Positions 9,404 to 18,856 of a stretch of DNA of 64,000 nt are shown one piece after another (positions within the stretch are counted from its first letter, which is position 1; each line of letters opens with the position of its first letter). The translations under genes and the position numbers were made by a program. The notes beneath the pieces were generated by a model, which was given only the letters and a program-made list of their open reading frames with translations, searched no databases and was not told the DNA's origin. This DNA comes from Bog-532 sp963805255 (lineage in GTDB: Bacteria > Actinomycetota > Actinomycetes > Streptosporangiales > Streptosporangiaceae): NCBI GenBank assembly GCA_963805255.1, contig CAWDTK010000028.1, positions 11,949 through 75,948 of the forward strand. The letters run 5' to 3'.

Positions 9404-9649
9404 ATGGCGGAACTGTCCGAGCGTGACGCCCAGATCCTGGCCTTGGAAGGGCGATCCTGGCGGCACCCGGGCGCGAAGGAACAGGCCATACACGATGTGC
9501 TGAACCTCGCGCCGACCCGCTACTACCAGATACTGAACGAGCTCATCGACACGCCGGAGGCCCTGCGGTTCGATCCGGTGCTCATCAAGCGGCTGCGCAG
9601 GCAGCGTTCCCGGCGGCAGCGGATGCGGTCGCCGCGTACTCCCGAATAG
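9404..9649 (+). CDS. DUF3263 domain protein
   Basis: An 81-residue protein matching the actinobacterial DUF3263 family. It begins LSERDAQILALEGRSWRHPG, contains the YYQILNELIDTPEA segment, and ends in a strongly basic tail. The sequence looks like a compact helical DNA-binding-like protein (homeodomain-like), but no function is established. The ATG at 9404 has a strong ribosome-binding site (GGGAGGAGG). It is divergent from the SAM hydrolase, with about 110 bases between the starts, and lies 26 bases ahead of otsB, so it may share that gene's transcript. Confidence 0.85.
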   Translation: MAELSERDAQILALEGRSWRHPGAKEQAIHDVLNLAPTRYYQILNELIDTPEALRFDPVLIKRLRRQRSRRQRMRSPRTPE

Positions 9650-9675
9650 GACGGCGTGATGCGAGAACCGCGGAG

Positions 9676-10524
9676 ATGGCGGCCATGACCTCCGAACGTG
9701 CCGCGGCCGGGTTGCCCCGGGCCGCCACCGCCGAGGGGCAGGCCGGCCTGGACGCGCTACTGTCCGCGCCCGCCGGCGCGCTGATCGCCTCTGACTACGA
9801 CGGGACGCTCGCGCCGATCGTGGGTGACCCGGCCGCCGCGCACGTCCATCCCGGCGCCATCGCCGCGCTGCGGCGGCTGGCGGTACGCGTCGGCACGCTG
9901 GCCGTCATCACCGGCCGTCCCGTCGCGCAGGCGGTCGAGCTCGGCGGGCTGGCCACCGTGCCCGGCCTCATCGTGCTCGGCCACTACGGCTGGGAACGCT
10001 GGGAAGACGGCCGGGTCTTCGCACCACCTGAACCCCCGGGCGTGGCGGCGGCCCGGCGTGAGCTGCCCGGCGTGCTGCGCGCGGCGGGTGCCCCCGGCGG
10101 GACCCGCACCGAGGACAAGGGGCACGCCGTCGCCGTGCACACCCGCGGTACCGCCGACCCGGACGCGGCGCTGGCCCGGCTGCGCGGCCCGCTGGAGGCG
10201 CTCGCGGAGCGGACCGGGCTGGCGGTGGAGCCGGGACGCCGGGTCGTCGAGCTGCGGCCGCCGGGCATGGACAAGGGGGTGGCCCTGCGGGAGCTGGCCG
10301 CGGAACGGAGAGCCCGGTCGGTGCTGTTCTGCGGCGACGACCTAGGTGACGTGGCCGCGTTCGCCGCAGTACGTGACCTGCGCACAGCCGGAATCCCGGG
10401 CGTCACGGCGGTCAGCTCCGCCCCGGAGTCCGAGCTTCCCACCGCCGACGCCGACCTGGTGGTAGACGGCCCAGACGGGATTGCCGCCTTCCTCACCGCC
10501 CTAGCGGACGCCGTGCAGGGGTAG
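9676..10524 (+). CDS. otsB: Trehalose-6-phosphate phosphatase
   Basis: A 282-residue HAD-superfamily phosphatase that dephosphorylates trehalose 6-phosphate to trehalose. HAD motif I reads ASDYDGTLAPI (nucleophile and acid Asp), motif II is in LAVITGR, and motif IV is FCGDDLGD. The Lys of motif III sits in GMDKGVAL. The length is normal. The ATG at 9685 has better ribosome-binding-site spacing than the ATG at 9676, so the true start may be nine bases later. Its partner, the synthase otsA, lies just downstream on the opposite strand, so the two pathway genes are convergent rather than an operon. Confidence 0.92.
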   Translation: MAAMTSERAAAGLPRAATAEGQAGLDALLSAPAGALIASDYDGTLAPIVGDPAAAHVHPGAIAALRRLAVRVGTLAVITGRPVAQAVELGGLATVPGLIVLGHYGWERWEDGRVFAPPEPPGVAAARRELPGVLRAAGAPGGTRTEDKGHAVAVHTRGTADPDAALARLRGPLEALAERTGLAVEPGRRVVELRPPGMDKGVALRELAAERRARSVLFCGDDLGDVAAFAAVRDLRTAGIPGVTAVSSAPESELPTADADLVVDGPDGIAAFLTALADAVQG

Positions 10525-10682
10525 AGCAGGCACCCGCGACTTCCGGGCCCGGTCTGAAGATGATCTTGTCCGCGCCCGGGGCGGCTGAATCACGCGTCGC
10601 AGGTTGCTATGGAGACTGGCGTGCCGGGTGTGGCCTGAGGGGTTGGGGGCGAAGAGCCGGAGGGCCCTTACGGCCGACGGGA

Positions 10683-12314
10683 CTAATCCAGCGCGTCGAG
10701 CTGGGCGGTGAGCCACTGGCCGGGCGCCTTGGCCGCCGCGGCGGCGGCCAGCGCGGCGCAGCGCCGGCGCCGCTCGTCTTCGGGCATCAGCAGCGCCTGG
10801 TGCATCGCCGCCGCGGTCGCGCTCACGTCGTAGGGGTTGACGAGCAGCGCGTCCGATCCGAGCAACGAGGCGGCGCCCGCTTCGCGGGACAGGATCAGTG
10901 CACAGCCGTGGTCGGACAGCACCGGGCCCTCCTCGGCGACGAGGTTCATGCCGTCCCGGATCGGGTTCACCACCAGGACGTCCGCGATACGGCCCGCGGC
11001 CAGGGATCGCGGGTAGTCGTCCTTGACCTCGAGGATCAGCGGATTCCAGTCCGCGGCGCCGAACTCCTCGGTGATCGCGACCGCCATCCGCAGCACCTCG
11101 TCGGTGTACTCACGGTATCCGGGCACGCTGCTCCGGGACGGATAGGCGAACGCGACGTGAATGACCTTGCCGCGCCATTCAGGGCGGGTGGTGAGCAGCT
11201 CACGGTAGGCGGCCAGTCCCCGGAGGATGTTCTTGGACAGTTCCGTCCGGTCGATCCGCACGATCAGCTTCCGGCCGGCCGCGGCCCGGGTCAGCGCGGC
11301 GACGTGCGCCTCGACGTCGGCCGCCCGGGCGCGTTCCCGCAGTGTCGGGGCGTCGACGCCGAGCGGATGGACGCCCACGCCGGTGACATGGCCGCGGTGG
11401 ATGACCCGCTGAGCGGCCCGGTCGACCTGCGCCCCCAGCAGCGCCTCACAGCAGTCGACGAACGCATCGGCCCATCGCTGGCAGAGGAAGCCGGCGTGGT
11501 CGGCGCCCAGGATGCCGTCGAGGACGGCGCGGCCGACGTCATCGGGAAGTATCCGGTAATAGTCCACTGGCGCCCACGGAGTGTGCGAGAAGTGCGCGAT
11601 CCGGATGCCCGGCACGGCGTCCCGCAGCATCCGCGGGACGAGCGCCAGATGGTAGTCCTGCACGAGGACGCGAGCGGTCACCGGGGCGGACGTGGCGTCC
11701 TGCGCGAGCGCTTGCGCGAACGCCTCGTTGTAAGCGATGTAAGACTGCCAGTTACGCCGGAACGCCGGCCCGAAGCGCGGCTGGACCGGGGTGTCGAACA
11801 GCAGGTGGTGGACGAACCACAAGGTGGCGTTCGCCACCGCGTTGTAGGCGGCCTGAAAGGTGTCGGCCGGTATGTCAAGCGCACGGACTGCGGTCCGGCC
11901 GCCTGACGGTCCCCCGGTTTCGATGCCGAACTGCCTGCCGTCCGGATCCCGGCGGGCCGCGGCGCGGTCGGCGTGACTGAGCGCGGCGCAGATCCACAGC
12001 ACCTCGGCGCGGTCCGCGAGCGACGACAGGCCGGGCATGAGCCCGGACACCAGCCCCCCGCCTCCGCGCCGCGCGGACAGGCTCCCGTCGGGGGCCACGG
12101 TGAAGGTCAGGGGGCCCCGGTTCGACGCGACGAGCACCCGGCCGCCCTGGGGGGTGTCCGCGTCCGGGACCGTTTCGTGATCCGGGGCGTCCCCCGGACC
12201 GGCCTCCCGGCCCGAGGCGGCCTCCCCGGCGTCAGCGTCGCCATCGGCCGCGCCGGCGTCCAAGGCGGCCTCCCCGGTTGCGGCCTCCCGGCACAGGCTG
12301 GAGTTGTGACCCAT
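10683..12314 (-). CDS. otsA: Trehalose-6-phosphate synthase (GT20)
   Basis: A GT20-family glycosyltransferase that makes trehalose 6-phosphate from UDP- or GDP-glucose and glucose 6-phosphate. Recognisable blocks are VLVASNRGPLTF, VLVQDYHLALVPRML, HTPWAPVDYYRILP, the Arg and Lys of IDRTELSKNILRGL, and the C-terminal NPIRDGMNLVAEE. The catalytic domain is complete. It is preceded by a low-complexity Ala/Gly/Asp-rich stretch of roughly 50 residues whose start is uncertain. I used the ATG at 12314; another in-frame ATG lies at 12377, and neither has a good ribosome-binding site. Convergent with otsB. Confidence 0.88.
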   Translation of the reverse strand: MGHNSSLCREAATGEAALDAGAADGDADAGEAASGREAGPGDAPDHETVPDADTPQGGRVLVASNRGPLTFTVAPDGSLSARRGGGGLVSGLMPGLSSLADRAEVLWICAALSHADRAAARRDPDGRQFGIETGGPSGGRTAVRALDIPADTFQAAYNAVANATLWFVHHLLFDTPVQPRFGPAFRRNWQSYIAYNEAFAQALAQDATSAPVTARVLVQDYHLALVPRMLRDAVPGIRIAHFSHTPWAPVDYYRILPDDVGRAVLDGILGADHAGFLCQRWADAFVDCCEALLGAQVDRAAQRVIHRGHVTGVGVHPLGVDAPTLRERARAADVEAHVAALTRAAAGRKLIVRIDRTELSKNILRGLAAYRELLTTRPEWRGKVIHVAFAYPSRSSVPGYREYTDEVLRMAVAITEEFGAADWNPLILEVKDDYPRSLAAGRIADVLVVNPIRDGMNLVAEEGPVLSDHGCALILSREAGAASLLGSDALLVNPYDVSATAAAMHQALLMPEDERRRRCAALAAAAAAKAPGQWLTAQLDALD

Positions 12315-12486
12315 ATTCTGGCAGGTTAGCGGAGGAACCTGACCCGCCGGGGGCCGGTCCGATGAGCGATATCCCATGCTGCAGCATCCGCCATGGTCGG
12401 TTAGAGTTCGCGTAAGGCATGTGTCCGCCAGGAAACAGCCCGGTTGCGGGGTACGTCAGCGTTCCCCGCGGCACAACTGAAGACAG

Positions 12487-12686
12487 CTCATCTAGAGGGG
12501 TGGAGGGATCGGCCCTGTGAAGCCCCGGCAACCGTCACGATGATGCTCTGTTCGCAGGGGTGATTTCCTGCGAGGCGCCCGTAAGGGAACTGGCCCGCCC
12601 GTTGTGGGCAACGGGTTCCGCGCGAGGCCATGTCGTGAGAGGTGCCAACTCCGGCCCGCGGTCAGGGTGACCCGGGAAAGATGAGG
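12487..12686 (+). promoter_or_regulatory. SAM-I (S-box) riboswitch
   Basis: The 5' part carries the S-box core: AGAGGGGTGGAGGGATCGG, then CCCTGTGAAGCCCCGGCAACC. The 3' part has the matching GGTGCCAACTCCGGCCC and CCGGGAAAGATGAG. The closing helix P1 is visible: CTCATC at 12487-12492 pairs with GATGAG at 12680-12685. It ends about 20 bases before the GTG start of the threonine-synthase-like gene. It therefore probably works at translation or by an overlapping structure, since no separate poly-U terminator is apparent. Binding of S-adenosylmethionine would reduce expression of the two genes downstream. Confidence 0.88.
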
Positions 12687-12705
12687 ATGAAAGGGGCCTC
12701 GCAAC

Positions 12706-14055
12706 GTGAGCACATCTGCCACTCAGAAGAGTGACGCTGAGAAAAATGGCGCTGAGAAGAATGACGCTGAGAAGAATGACGCTGAGAAGAATGACGCCGT
12801 ACCTGCCGGCCGTACGACACCCTTGGTGTCCCGGTTCGGTTATGCCACCCATCTGTCCTGCCGTGAATGCGGCCTGACCCGTGGACTCGGGCCTTACTAC
12901 GCATGTGCGGACTGCTTCGGCCCGCTCGAGGTCGCCTACGATTACCCGGCGCTGACCAGGGCCGACATCGAGGCCGGCCCGCGCAACATGTGGCGCTATG
13001 CCAAGCTGCTCCCGGTGCCCGCCGACGTTGCCGAGCGGCCCACTACCGAGCCGGGCTACACCCGCCTGATCCGCGCGGACAACCTGGCGCACGCGCTGGG
13101 CATGCGGCGGCTCTGGGTCAAGGACGACCGGGGCAACCCGACCAATTCCTTCAAGGACCGTGTCGTCGCGGTGGCGCTCGCTGCCGCGATGGAAATGGGG
13201 TTCAAGGTTCTCGCCTGCCCGTCCACGGGAAACTTGGCGAATGCGGTCGCCGCGGCCGCGGCCCGGGCCGGCATCCGCTCCGTGGTGCTCGTGCCGGCCG
13301 ACCTCGAGCAGCAGAAGATCATCACCACGGCGGTCTACGGCGGCACGTTCGTCCTCGTCGACGGAAACTACGACGACGTGAACCGGCTGGCCTCCGAGCT
13401 GGCGGGTGAGCACGAGGACTGGGCGTTCGTCAACGTCAATGTCCGGCCGTATTACGCGGAAGGGTCCAAGACGCTCGGCTTCGAGATCGCCGAGCAGCTC
13501 GGCTGGCGGCTGCCGGAGCAGGTCGTCGTGCCCATCGCCTCGGGCGCGCAGCTCACCAAGGTGGACAAGGGCTTCCGCGAGCTGGCCTCGCTCGGCCTCG
13601 TGGACGACACCGGCTGGCACGTGTTCGGCGCTCAGGCCACCGGGTGCTCGCCGGTGTCGGCCGCCTTCGCGGCGGGCCAGGACGTCGTCGCGCCGGTACG
13701 TCCCGCCACCATCGCCAAATCGCTGGCCATCGGCAACCCGGCGGACGGCCCTTACGTGCTGGACACGGTACGGCGGACCGGTGGTCTCGTCGGGGACGTG
13801 AGCGATGCGGAGATCATCGACTCGATCCGCCTGCTCGCCGGCACCGAAGGGATCTTCGCGGAAACCGCCGGCGGGGTGACGCTGGGCGTCCTGCGCAAGC
13901 TTCTCGCCTCCGGGCAGATCGATCCCCGAGCGGAGACGGTGATAATCAACTCCGGTGACGGCCTGAAGACGCTGGACGCGGTGGCGGGGGCGCTCCCCGT
14001 GCCACCCGTGGTCCGGCCTACGCTGGAATCATTCCGGGAGGCGGGCGTCGAATGA
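12706..14055 (+). CDS. thrC: Threonine synthase-like PLP enzyme under a SAM riboswitch
   Basis: A 449-residue fold-type II PLP enzyme of the threonine synthase family, which classically converts O-phosphohomoserine to threonine. The PLP lysine lies in NPTNSFKDRVV; the phosphate loop is CPSTGNLANAVAA; a zinc-ribbon-like CRECG...CADC pair sits near residues 48-68. The N-terminus has an odd low-complexity repeat of Asp-Ala-Glu-Lys-Asn. The GTG start at 12706 has AAGGGG upstream. It overlaps the next gene, a MoaD/ThiS carrier, by four bases. A SAM riboswitch in front and a sulfur-carrier-like partner behind are unexpected for a threonine enzyme. They fit an alternative role in homocysteine/methionine synthesis from O-phosphohomoserine. 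The family call is secure; the reaction in vivo is not. Confidence 0.85.
   Translation: MSTSATQKSDAEKNGAEKNDAEKNDAEKNDAVPAGRTTPLVSRFGYATHLSCRECGLTRGLGPYYACADCFGPLEVAYDYPALTRADIEAGPRNMWRYAKLLPVPADVAERPTTEPGYTRLIRADNLAHALGMRRLWVKDDRGNPTNSFKDRVVAVALAAAMEMGFKVLACPSTGNLANAVAAAAARAGIRSVVLVPADLEQQKIITTAVYGGTFVLVDGNYDDVNRLASELAGEHEDWAFVNVNVRPYYAEGSKTLGFEIAEQLGWRLPEQVVVPIASGAQLTKVDKGFRELASLGLVDDTGWHVFGAQATGCSPVSAAFAAGQDVVAPVRPATIAKSLAIGNPADGPYVLDTVRRTGGLVGDVSDAEIIDSIRLLAGTEGIFAETAGGVTLGVLRKLLASGQIDPRAETVIINSGDGLKTLDAVAGALPVPPVVRPTLESFREAGVE
12733..12792 (+). repeat. Four tandem 15-bp repeats in the thrC-like N-terminus
   Basis: Four consecutive 15-base units, GACGCTGAGAAGAAT with one or two changes in the first two copies, encode DAEKN, GAEKN, DAEKN and DAEKN. 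The unit length keeps the frame, so copy number can vary without damage. The segment is A-rich relative to its surroundings and lies outside the enzyme fold. Confidence 0.9.
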
Positions 14056-14327
14056 GCGTGTCAGTACGGATCCCCACCATCCTGCGGTCCTATACGGGCG
14101 GTGCGGCGGAGGTCAGCGCCAGCCACGGGACGCTTCGTGAGGTGATCGCCGGGCTGGATGCCAGCTACCCCGGCATCGCCGGGCGGATCGTCGACGACGG
14201 CGGCAAGCTCCGCAGGTTCGTCAACGTCTACGTCGGCGAGGAGGATGTCCGGTTCGCGCAGGGTCTTGACACCCTTGTCCCCTCGGGTGCGCACGTCTCG
14301 GTCATCCCTGCGGTGGCCGGCGGTTAG
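14052..14327 (+). CDS. MoaD/ThiS family sulfur-carrier-like protein
   Basis: A 91-residue ubiquitin-fold protein of the MoaD/ThiS family. The start VSVRIPTILRSYTGG, the LRRFVNVYVGEEDVR strand pair and the C-terminal AVAGG are diagnostic. The terminal Gly-Gly is what these carriers need for adenylation and conversion to a thiocarboxylate that donates sulfur. The ATG overlaps the end of the thrC-like gene by four bases (ATGA), implying translational coupling and a functional pairing. A known parallel is CysO with the PLP enzyme CysM in mycobacteria. No MoeB-like activating enzyme is in this window. Confidence 0.85.
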   Translation: MSVSVRIPTILRSYTGGAAEVSASHGTLREVIAGLDASYPGIAGRIVDDGGKLRRFVNVYVGEEDVRFAQGLDTLVPSGAHVSVIPAVAGG

Positions 14328-14547
14328 CGCCCGAGCGCCGTCACGGGCGCGGTAACCGTTTGCTCGCAGACTGTGCATGCTTATCACCGGAGATCTGGCC
14401 CGTCCGGTTCGCGTAGACGGTAATCTCGTGTCTGGTCGCCATCGGTCGGACCCGCTCCTTGGCGTGGCCCGGGCAATGCGATCGAACGGGTTCCGCGTTG
14501 CAAGGGCGGAGCTCGAGGCCCGAGCGCAGTTAGGGAGTTGTGTGGAA

Positions 14548-14748
14548 ATGGCTCAGGGCACCGTCAAGTGGTTCAACGCGGAGAAGGGCTACGGCTTCAT
14601 CGCCGTGGATAACGGCAAGGACGTGTTTGTCCACTTCTCGGCAATTCAGGCGGACGGGTACCGCACGCTTGAAGAGGGCCAGCGGGTGGAGTTCGAGATC
14701 ACGCAGAGCGACCGAGGGCAGCAGGCCGACGCTGTCCGCCTGGTCTGA
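14548..14748 (+). CDS. Cold-shock protein (CspA family)
   Basis: A 66-residue single cold-shock domain that binds single-stranded nucleic acid. It starts MAQGTVKWFNAEKGYGFIAV, so RNP1 is KGYGFI, and RNP2 is VFVHFSAI. The length is exactly that of the family. The ATG at 14548 follows AGGGAG by about ten bases. There are 220 bases without a gene upstream, presumably a promoter and a long leader. A strong terminator hairpin follows at 14763. The order threonine synthase, MoaD-like, cold-shock, GroEL is shared with streptomycetes as I recall it. Confidence 0.93.
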   Translation: MAQGTVKWFNAEKGYGFIAVDNGKDVFVHFSAIQADGYRTLEEGQRVEFEITQSDRGQQADAVRLV

Positions 14749-14762
14749 CGCTCTGACGTCAA

Positions 14763-14793
14763 ATCGGCCCGGTCCCCCAGGGACCGGGCCGAT
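14763..14793 (+). terminator. Hairpin terminator after the cold-shock gene
   Basis: A perfect 14-base-pair stem (ATCGGCCCGGTCCC, 14763-14776, with its complement at 14780-14793) closes on a three-base CCA loop, 15 bases after the stop codon. There is no U-run, as is usual for GC-rich actinobacteria. Confidence 0.8.
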
Positions 14794-14826
14794 CTGCATG
14801 GTCCGGGCGGGGCCGTCGGGGCCGCG

Positions 14827-14853
14827 TTTGCACTCTCCCGGTGAGAGTGCTAA
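14827..14853. promoter_or_regulatory. CIRCE operator 1 (HrcA site)
   Basis: TTGCACTC, nine bases, then GAGTGCTAA. This matches the CIRCE consensus TTAGCACTC-N9-GAGTGCTAA except near the left end. HrcA would bind here to repress groEL outside heat shock. Confidence 0.87.
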
Positions 14854-14861
14854 ACATGGCG

Positions 14862-14888
14862 TTGGCACTCTCCCTATGAGAGTGACAG
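14862..14888. promoter_or_regulatory. CIRCE operator 2 (HrcA site)
   Basis: TTGGCACTC, nine bases, then GAGTGACA. The left half is nearly perfect and the right half weaker. It starts nine bases after operator 1, giving HrcA two tandem sites about 120 bases before the groEL start. Confidence 0.8.
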
Positions 14889-15008
14889 CGGTAGGCGGGA
14901 TCGGGCGATGAGGCCTGTGCTCGCGGCAGGAAATGACTGCTCGCGGCTCAGGCCAGCCGTCGCGGGCGTCGGCTCGATCCGCTAGCAAGCCACGGAGGAC
15001 TGGAGCCT

Positions 15009-16631
<1,623 letters not shown>

Positions 16632-16647
16632 TCCAGCCCTTTACCGC

Positions 16648-16680
16648 CGAGGGCCCGGGGGATTTTCCCCCGGGCCCTCG
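16648..16680 (+). terminator. Hairpin terminator after groEL
   Basis: A perfect 14-base-pair stem (CGAGGGCCCGGGGG at 16648-16661 with its complement at 16667-16680) with an ATTTT loop begins 16 bases after the groEL stop codon. Confidence 0.85.
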
Positions 16681-16844
16681 CGTTTCGGCGGATGCCCGCG
16701 CGTGCGGGCCCGGTAAGACTGCTGGCGCCCTTCACGGGTATGCCGAACGCTCCGTGCGGCGGCTAGCCTAGGGGTGTCCGTAACATCGGCTCGATCACGT
16801 TATTCACCGTTCGTCAGGGTTTTTCTATTCACGTGAGGTCTTGC

Positions 16845-17234
16845 GTGCCTACCGGCAAGGTCAAGTGGTACAACTCCGAGAAGGGGTTCGGTTTCCTCGC
16901 CCGCGACGACGGGGGCGAGGTCTTCGTGCATTCTTCTGCCCTCCCATCCGGGACCACCTCGCTGCGCCCCGGCCAGCGGGTGGAGTTCGGCGTCGCGGAG
17001 GGCCGGAAGGGTGCGCAGGCCCTTCAGGTGCGGCTCATCGAGCCGCCGCCCACCGTCACCGTGAAGGTGGCCCGCAAGAAGCCAGATGAGATGGTCGTGA
17101 TCGTCGAGGACCTTATCAAGCTGCTCGACGGAGTGTCGAACACCTACCGGCGCGGCAAGCATCCGGACAGCCCCGATGCCAAGAAGATCGGTGCTATGCT
17201 GCGGGCCGTCGCCGACGATGTCGAGGCCGGCTGA
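16845..17234 (+). CDS. Cold-shock domain protein with C-terminal extension
   Basis: A 129-residue protein. Residues 1-66 form a cold-shock domain (GKVKWYNSEKGFGFLARDD, then EVFVHSSAL). Residues about 75-129 form an additional predominantly helical domain (DEMVVIVEDLIKLLDGVSN, then DAKKIGAMLRAVADDVEAG) of the kind seen in a class of actinobacterial cold-shock proteins. The GTG at 16845 has GAGG six to nine bases upstream and starts exactly at the domain, so I prefer it to the GTG at 16833. RNA or single-stranded DNA binding is likely; the role of the extension is unknown. Confidence 0.86.
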   Translation: MPTGKVKWYNSEKGFGFLARDDGGEVFVHSSALPSGTTSLRPGQRVEFGVAEGRKGAQALQVRLIEPPPTVTVKVARKKPDEMVVIVEDLIKLLDGVSNTYRRGKHPDSPDAKKIGAMLRAVADDVEAG

Positions 17235-17239
17235 CGGTT

Positions 17240-18755
17240 TCAGCCGGCCTGCGCTGGCCCGGGTCGCCGGCCTGGGCCGTGCTGGGGTGCGGCGGCCGCT
17301 CCGGCCAGCAGGCGCCGCCGCCGCGACAGCACCAGGAGCACCATGGCGGCGCCCAGGCCGGCGGCGCTGATCCACAGCCCCACCGGGCCGCTGCCCGTCA
17401 TCGAGACCAGCACGCCCGCGAGCCCCCCCGCCACCCAGGACACCTGGTGGAGCGTCTCGGACACGGCGAACGTGGACGTCCGGGTCTGCTCCGGGATCTC
17501 CCGCTGCACGGTGGAGTCCAGCGCGAGCTTGGCCAGCACGGCCCCCACCGACGCTACGAACGCGACGATCAGCGCCGTGCCCAGGCCGAAGAACACCGCG
17601 CACACGGTGGATGTCGCCGTGGAGACAACCAGCACGCTGAACGCCATCAGGTGCGGCACGCGGGAGCGGAACAGCGAGCCGGCCGCCGTGCCGATCAGCC
17701 CGCCGGCGGCCGCGGCGAACACCAGCGCGCCCAGCGCCAGGTTCTGCGAGAAGCCGTGGAAATGCGCGCTGCGCAGCAGGAACGCGAGGAAGAAGACCAT
17801 GAAGCCGGCGAAAACGCGCACCGCCGCGTTGGCCCACATCGCCTCGGCGACGATCGGCCCGACCGACCGTAGCCGCCTCCGCCCCTGCGGCCTGGCTTCC
17901 CGGCGTCCGGGCTCGTCCCGCGGGCGTGTCGTGCCCGGGCGGCCACGGACCCCGTCGCCGGGGGCGACCGGGCCGGGCCGCACGGGGTAGGCCCCCAGGC
18001 CGGCGGATCCCGCGCCGGCCACGGCCTCCCCGGCGAGCGGTTCCGGCTCGGGCACGGTGTCGTCGATGTGGTCAGGGACCCGGGCCCCGAGCACCATGGC
18101 CCCCAGGTAGATGAGGGTGCCGATCCGCAGCGCCCAGGGCGCGCCGGCCACGTCCTGGATCCCGAAGGCCACCGGCGCGGCCACGGCCGAGGCCAGGACC
18201 GCTGCCAGGCCGTTACGCGCGTTCGCCGTCACCAGCGTGATCTCGGCGGGCAGCAGGCGCGGGGTCACCGAGCTGCGGGTGATGGCGTACGCCTTCTGCA
18301 GGACCAGCACGCCGAACGCCGCCGGGAACAGGGTGACCGGATCACCCGTGACCGCGCCCGACATCGCCCAGCACAAGAGGCCACGGGCGAGCATGGTCCC
18401 CATCATGATGTAACGGCGTCCCTGCCGGAACGTGGTCCAGCATCGGCCCGATGAACGGCGCGAGCAGCACGAACGGCGTGATGGTGAGGACGAGGTAGAG
18501 GACGACCTGACTGCGGGCCTCGTGCAGGGAGGTGTTGAAGAACACGGTGCCGGCCAGGGCCACGGTCACGAAGGCATCACCGGCACTGCCCGCCGCGGTC
18601 AGCTCGATGAGACTCGACAGGCCGGTGCGGCCCGCACCGGACGCGCCGCTCAGCCGGTGCACAAACCGTCCCACCTGCCGGTTCGCGGAGGCACCCGCCC
18701 GCACGGCAGACCGGGCCGCCTGGCTGGTCGCCCGCCGTGCCTCCGACAGTCCCAT
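17240..18755 (-). pseudogene. MFS transporter, frameshifted
   Basis: The 5' part (18755 to about 18430) encodes an Arg-rich N-terminus, a first membrane region (LIELTAAGSAGDAFVTVALAG) and the motif-A-like GPMLDHV. The remainder continues in another frame from RQGRRYIMMGTMLARGLL to the C-terminus at 17240. Two halves of a twelve-helix major facilitator follow, separated by a long Pro/Gly/Arg-rich loop. Reading GGACCACGTTCCGGCAGG without one T near 18429-18430 restores one frame of about 505 residues, so this is a one-base insertion. The part downstream of the break is fully open, which argues for a recent lesion or a sequencing error. Substrate unknown. Ends six bases from the cold-shock gene, convergent. 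Confidence 0.8.
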
Positions 18756-18856
18756 GCTTTAAGTATTCGTCTCAGCGGAGACTGCGGTGACCAGCCGGCG
18801 CGAATTCCCCGATAGCTGGCTCGTGCAGTCGCCGCGATGAGCGAGAATAACTAATC

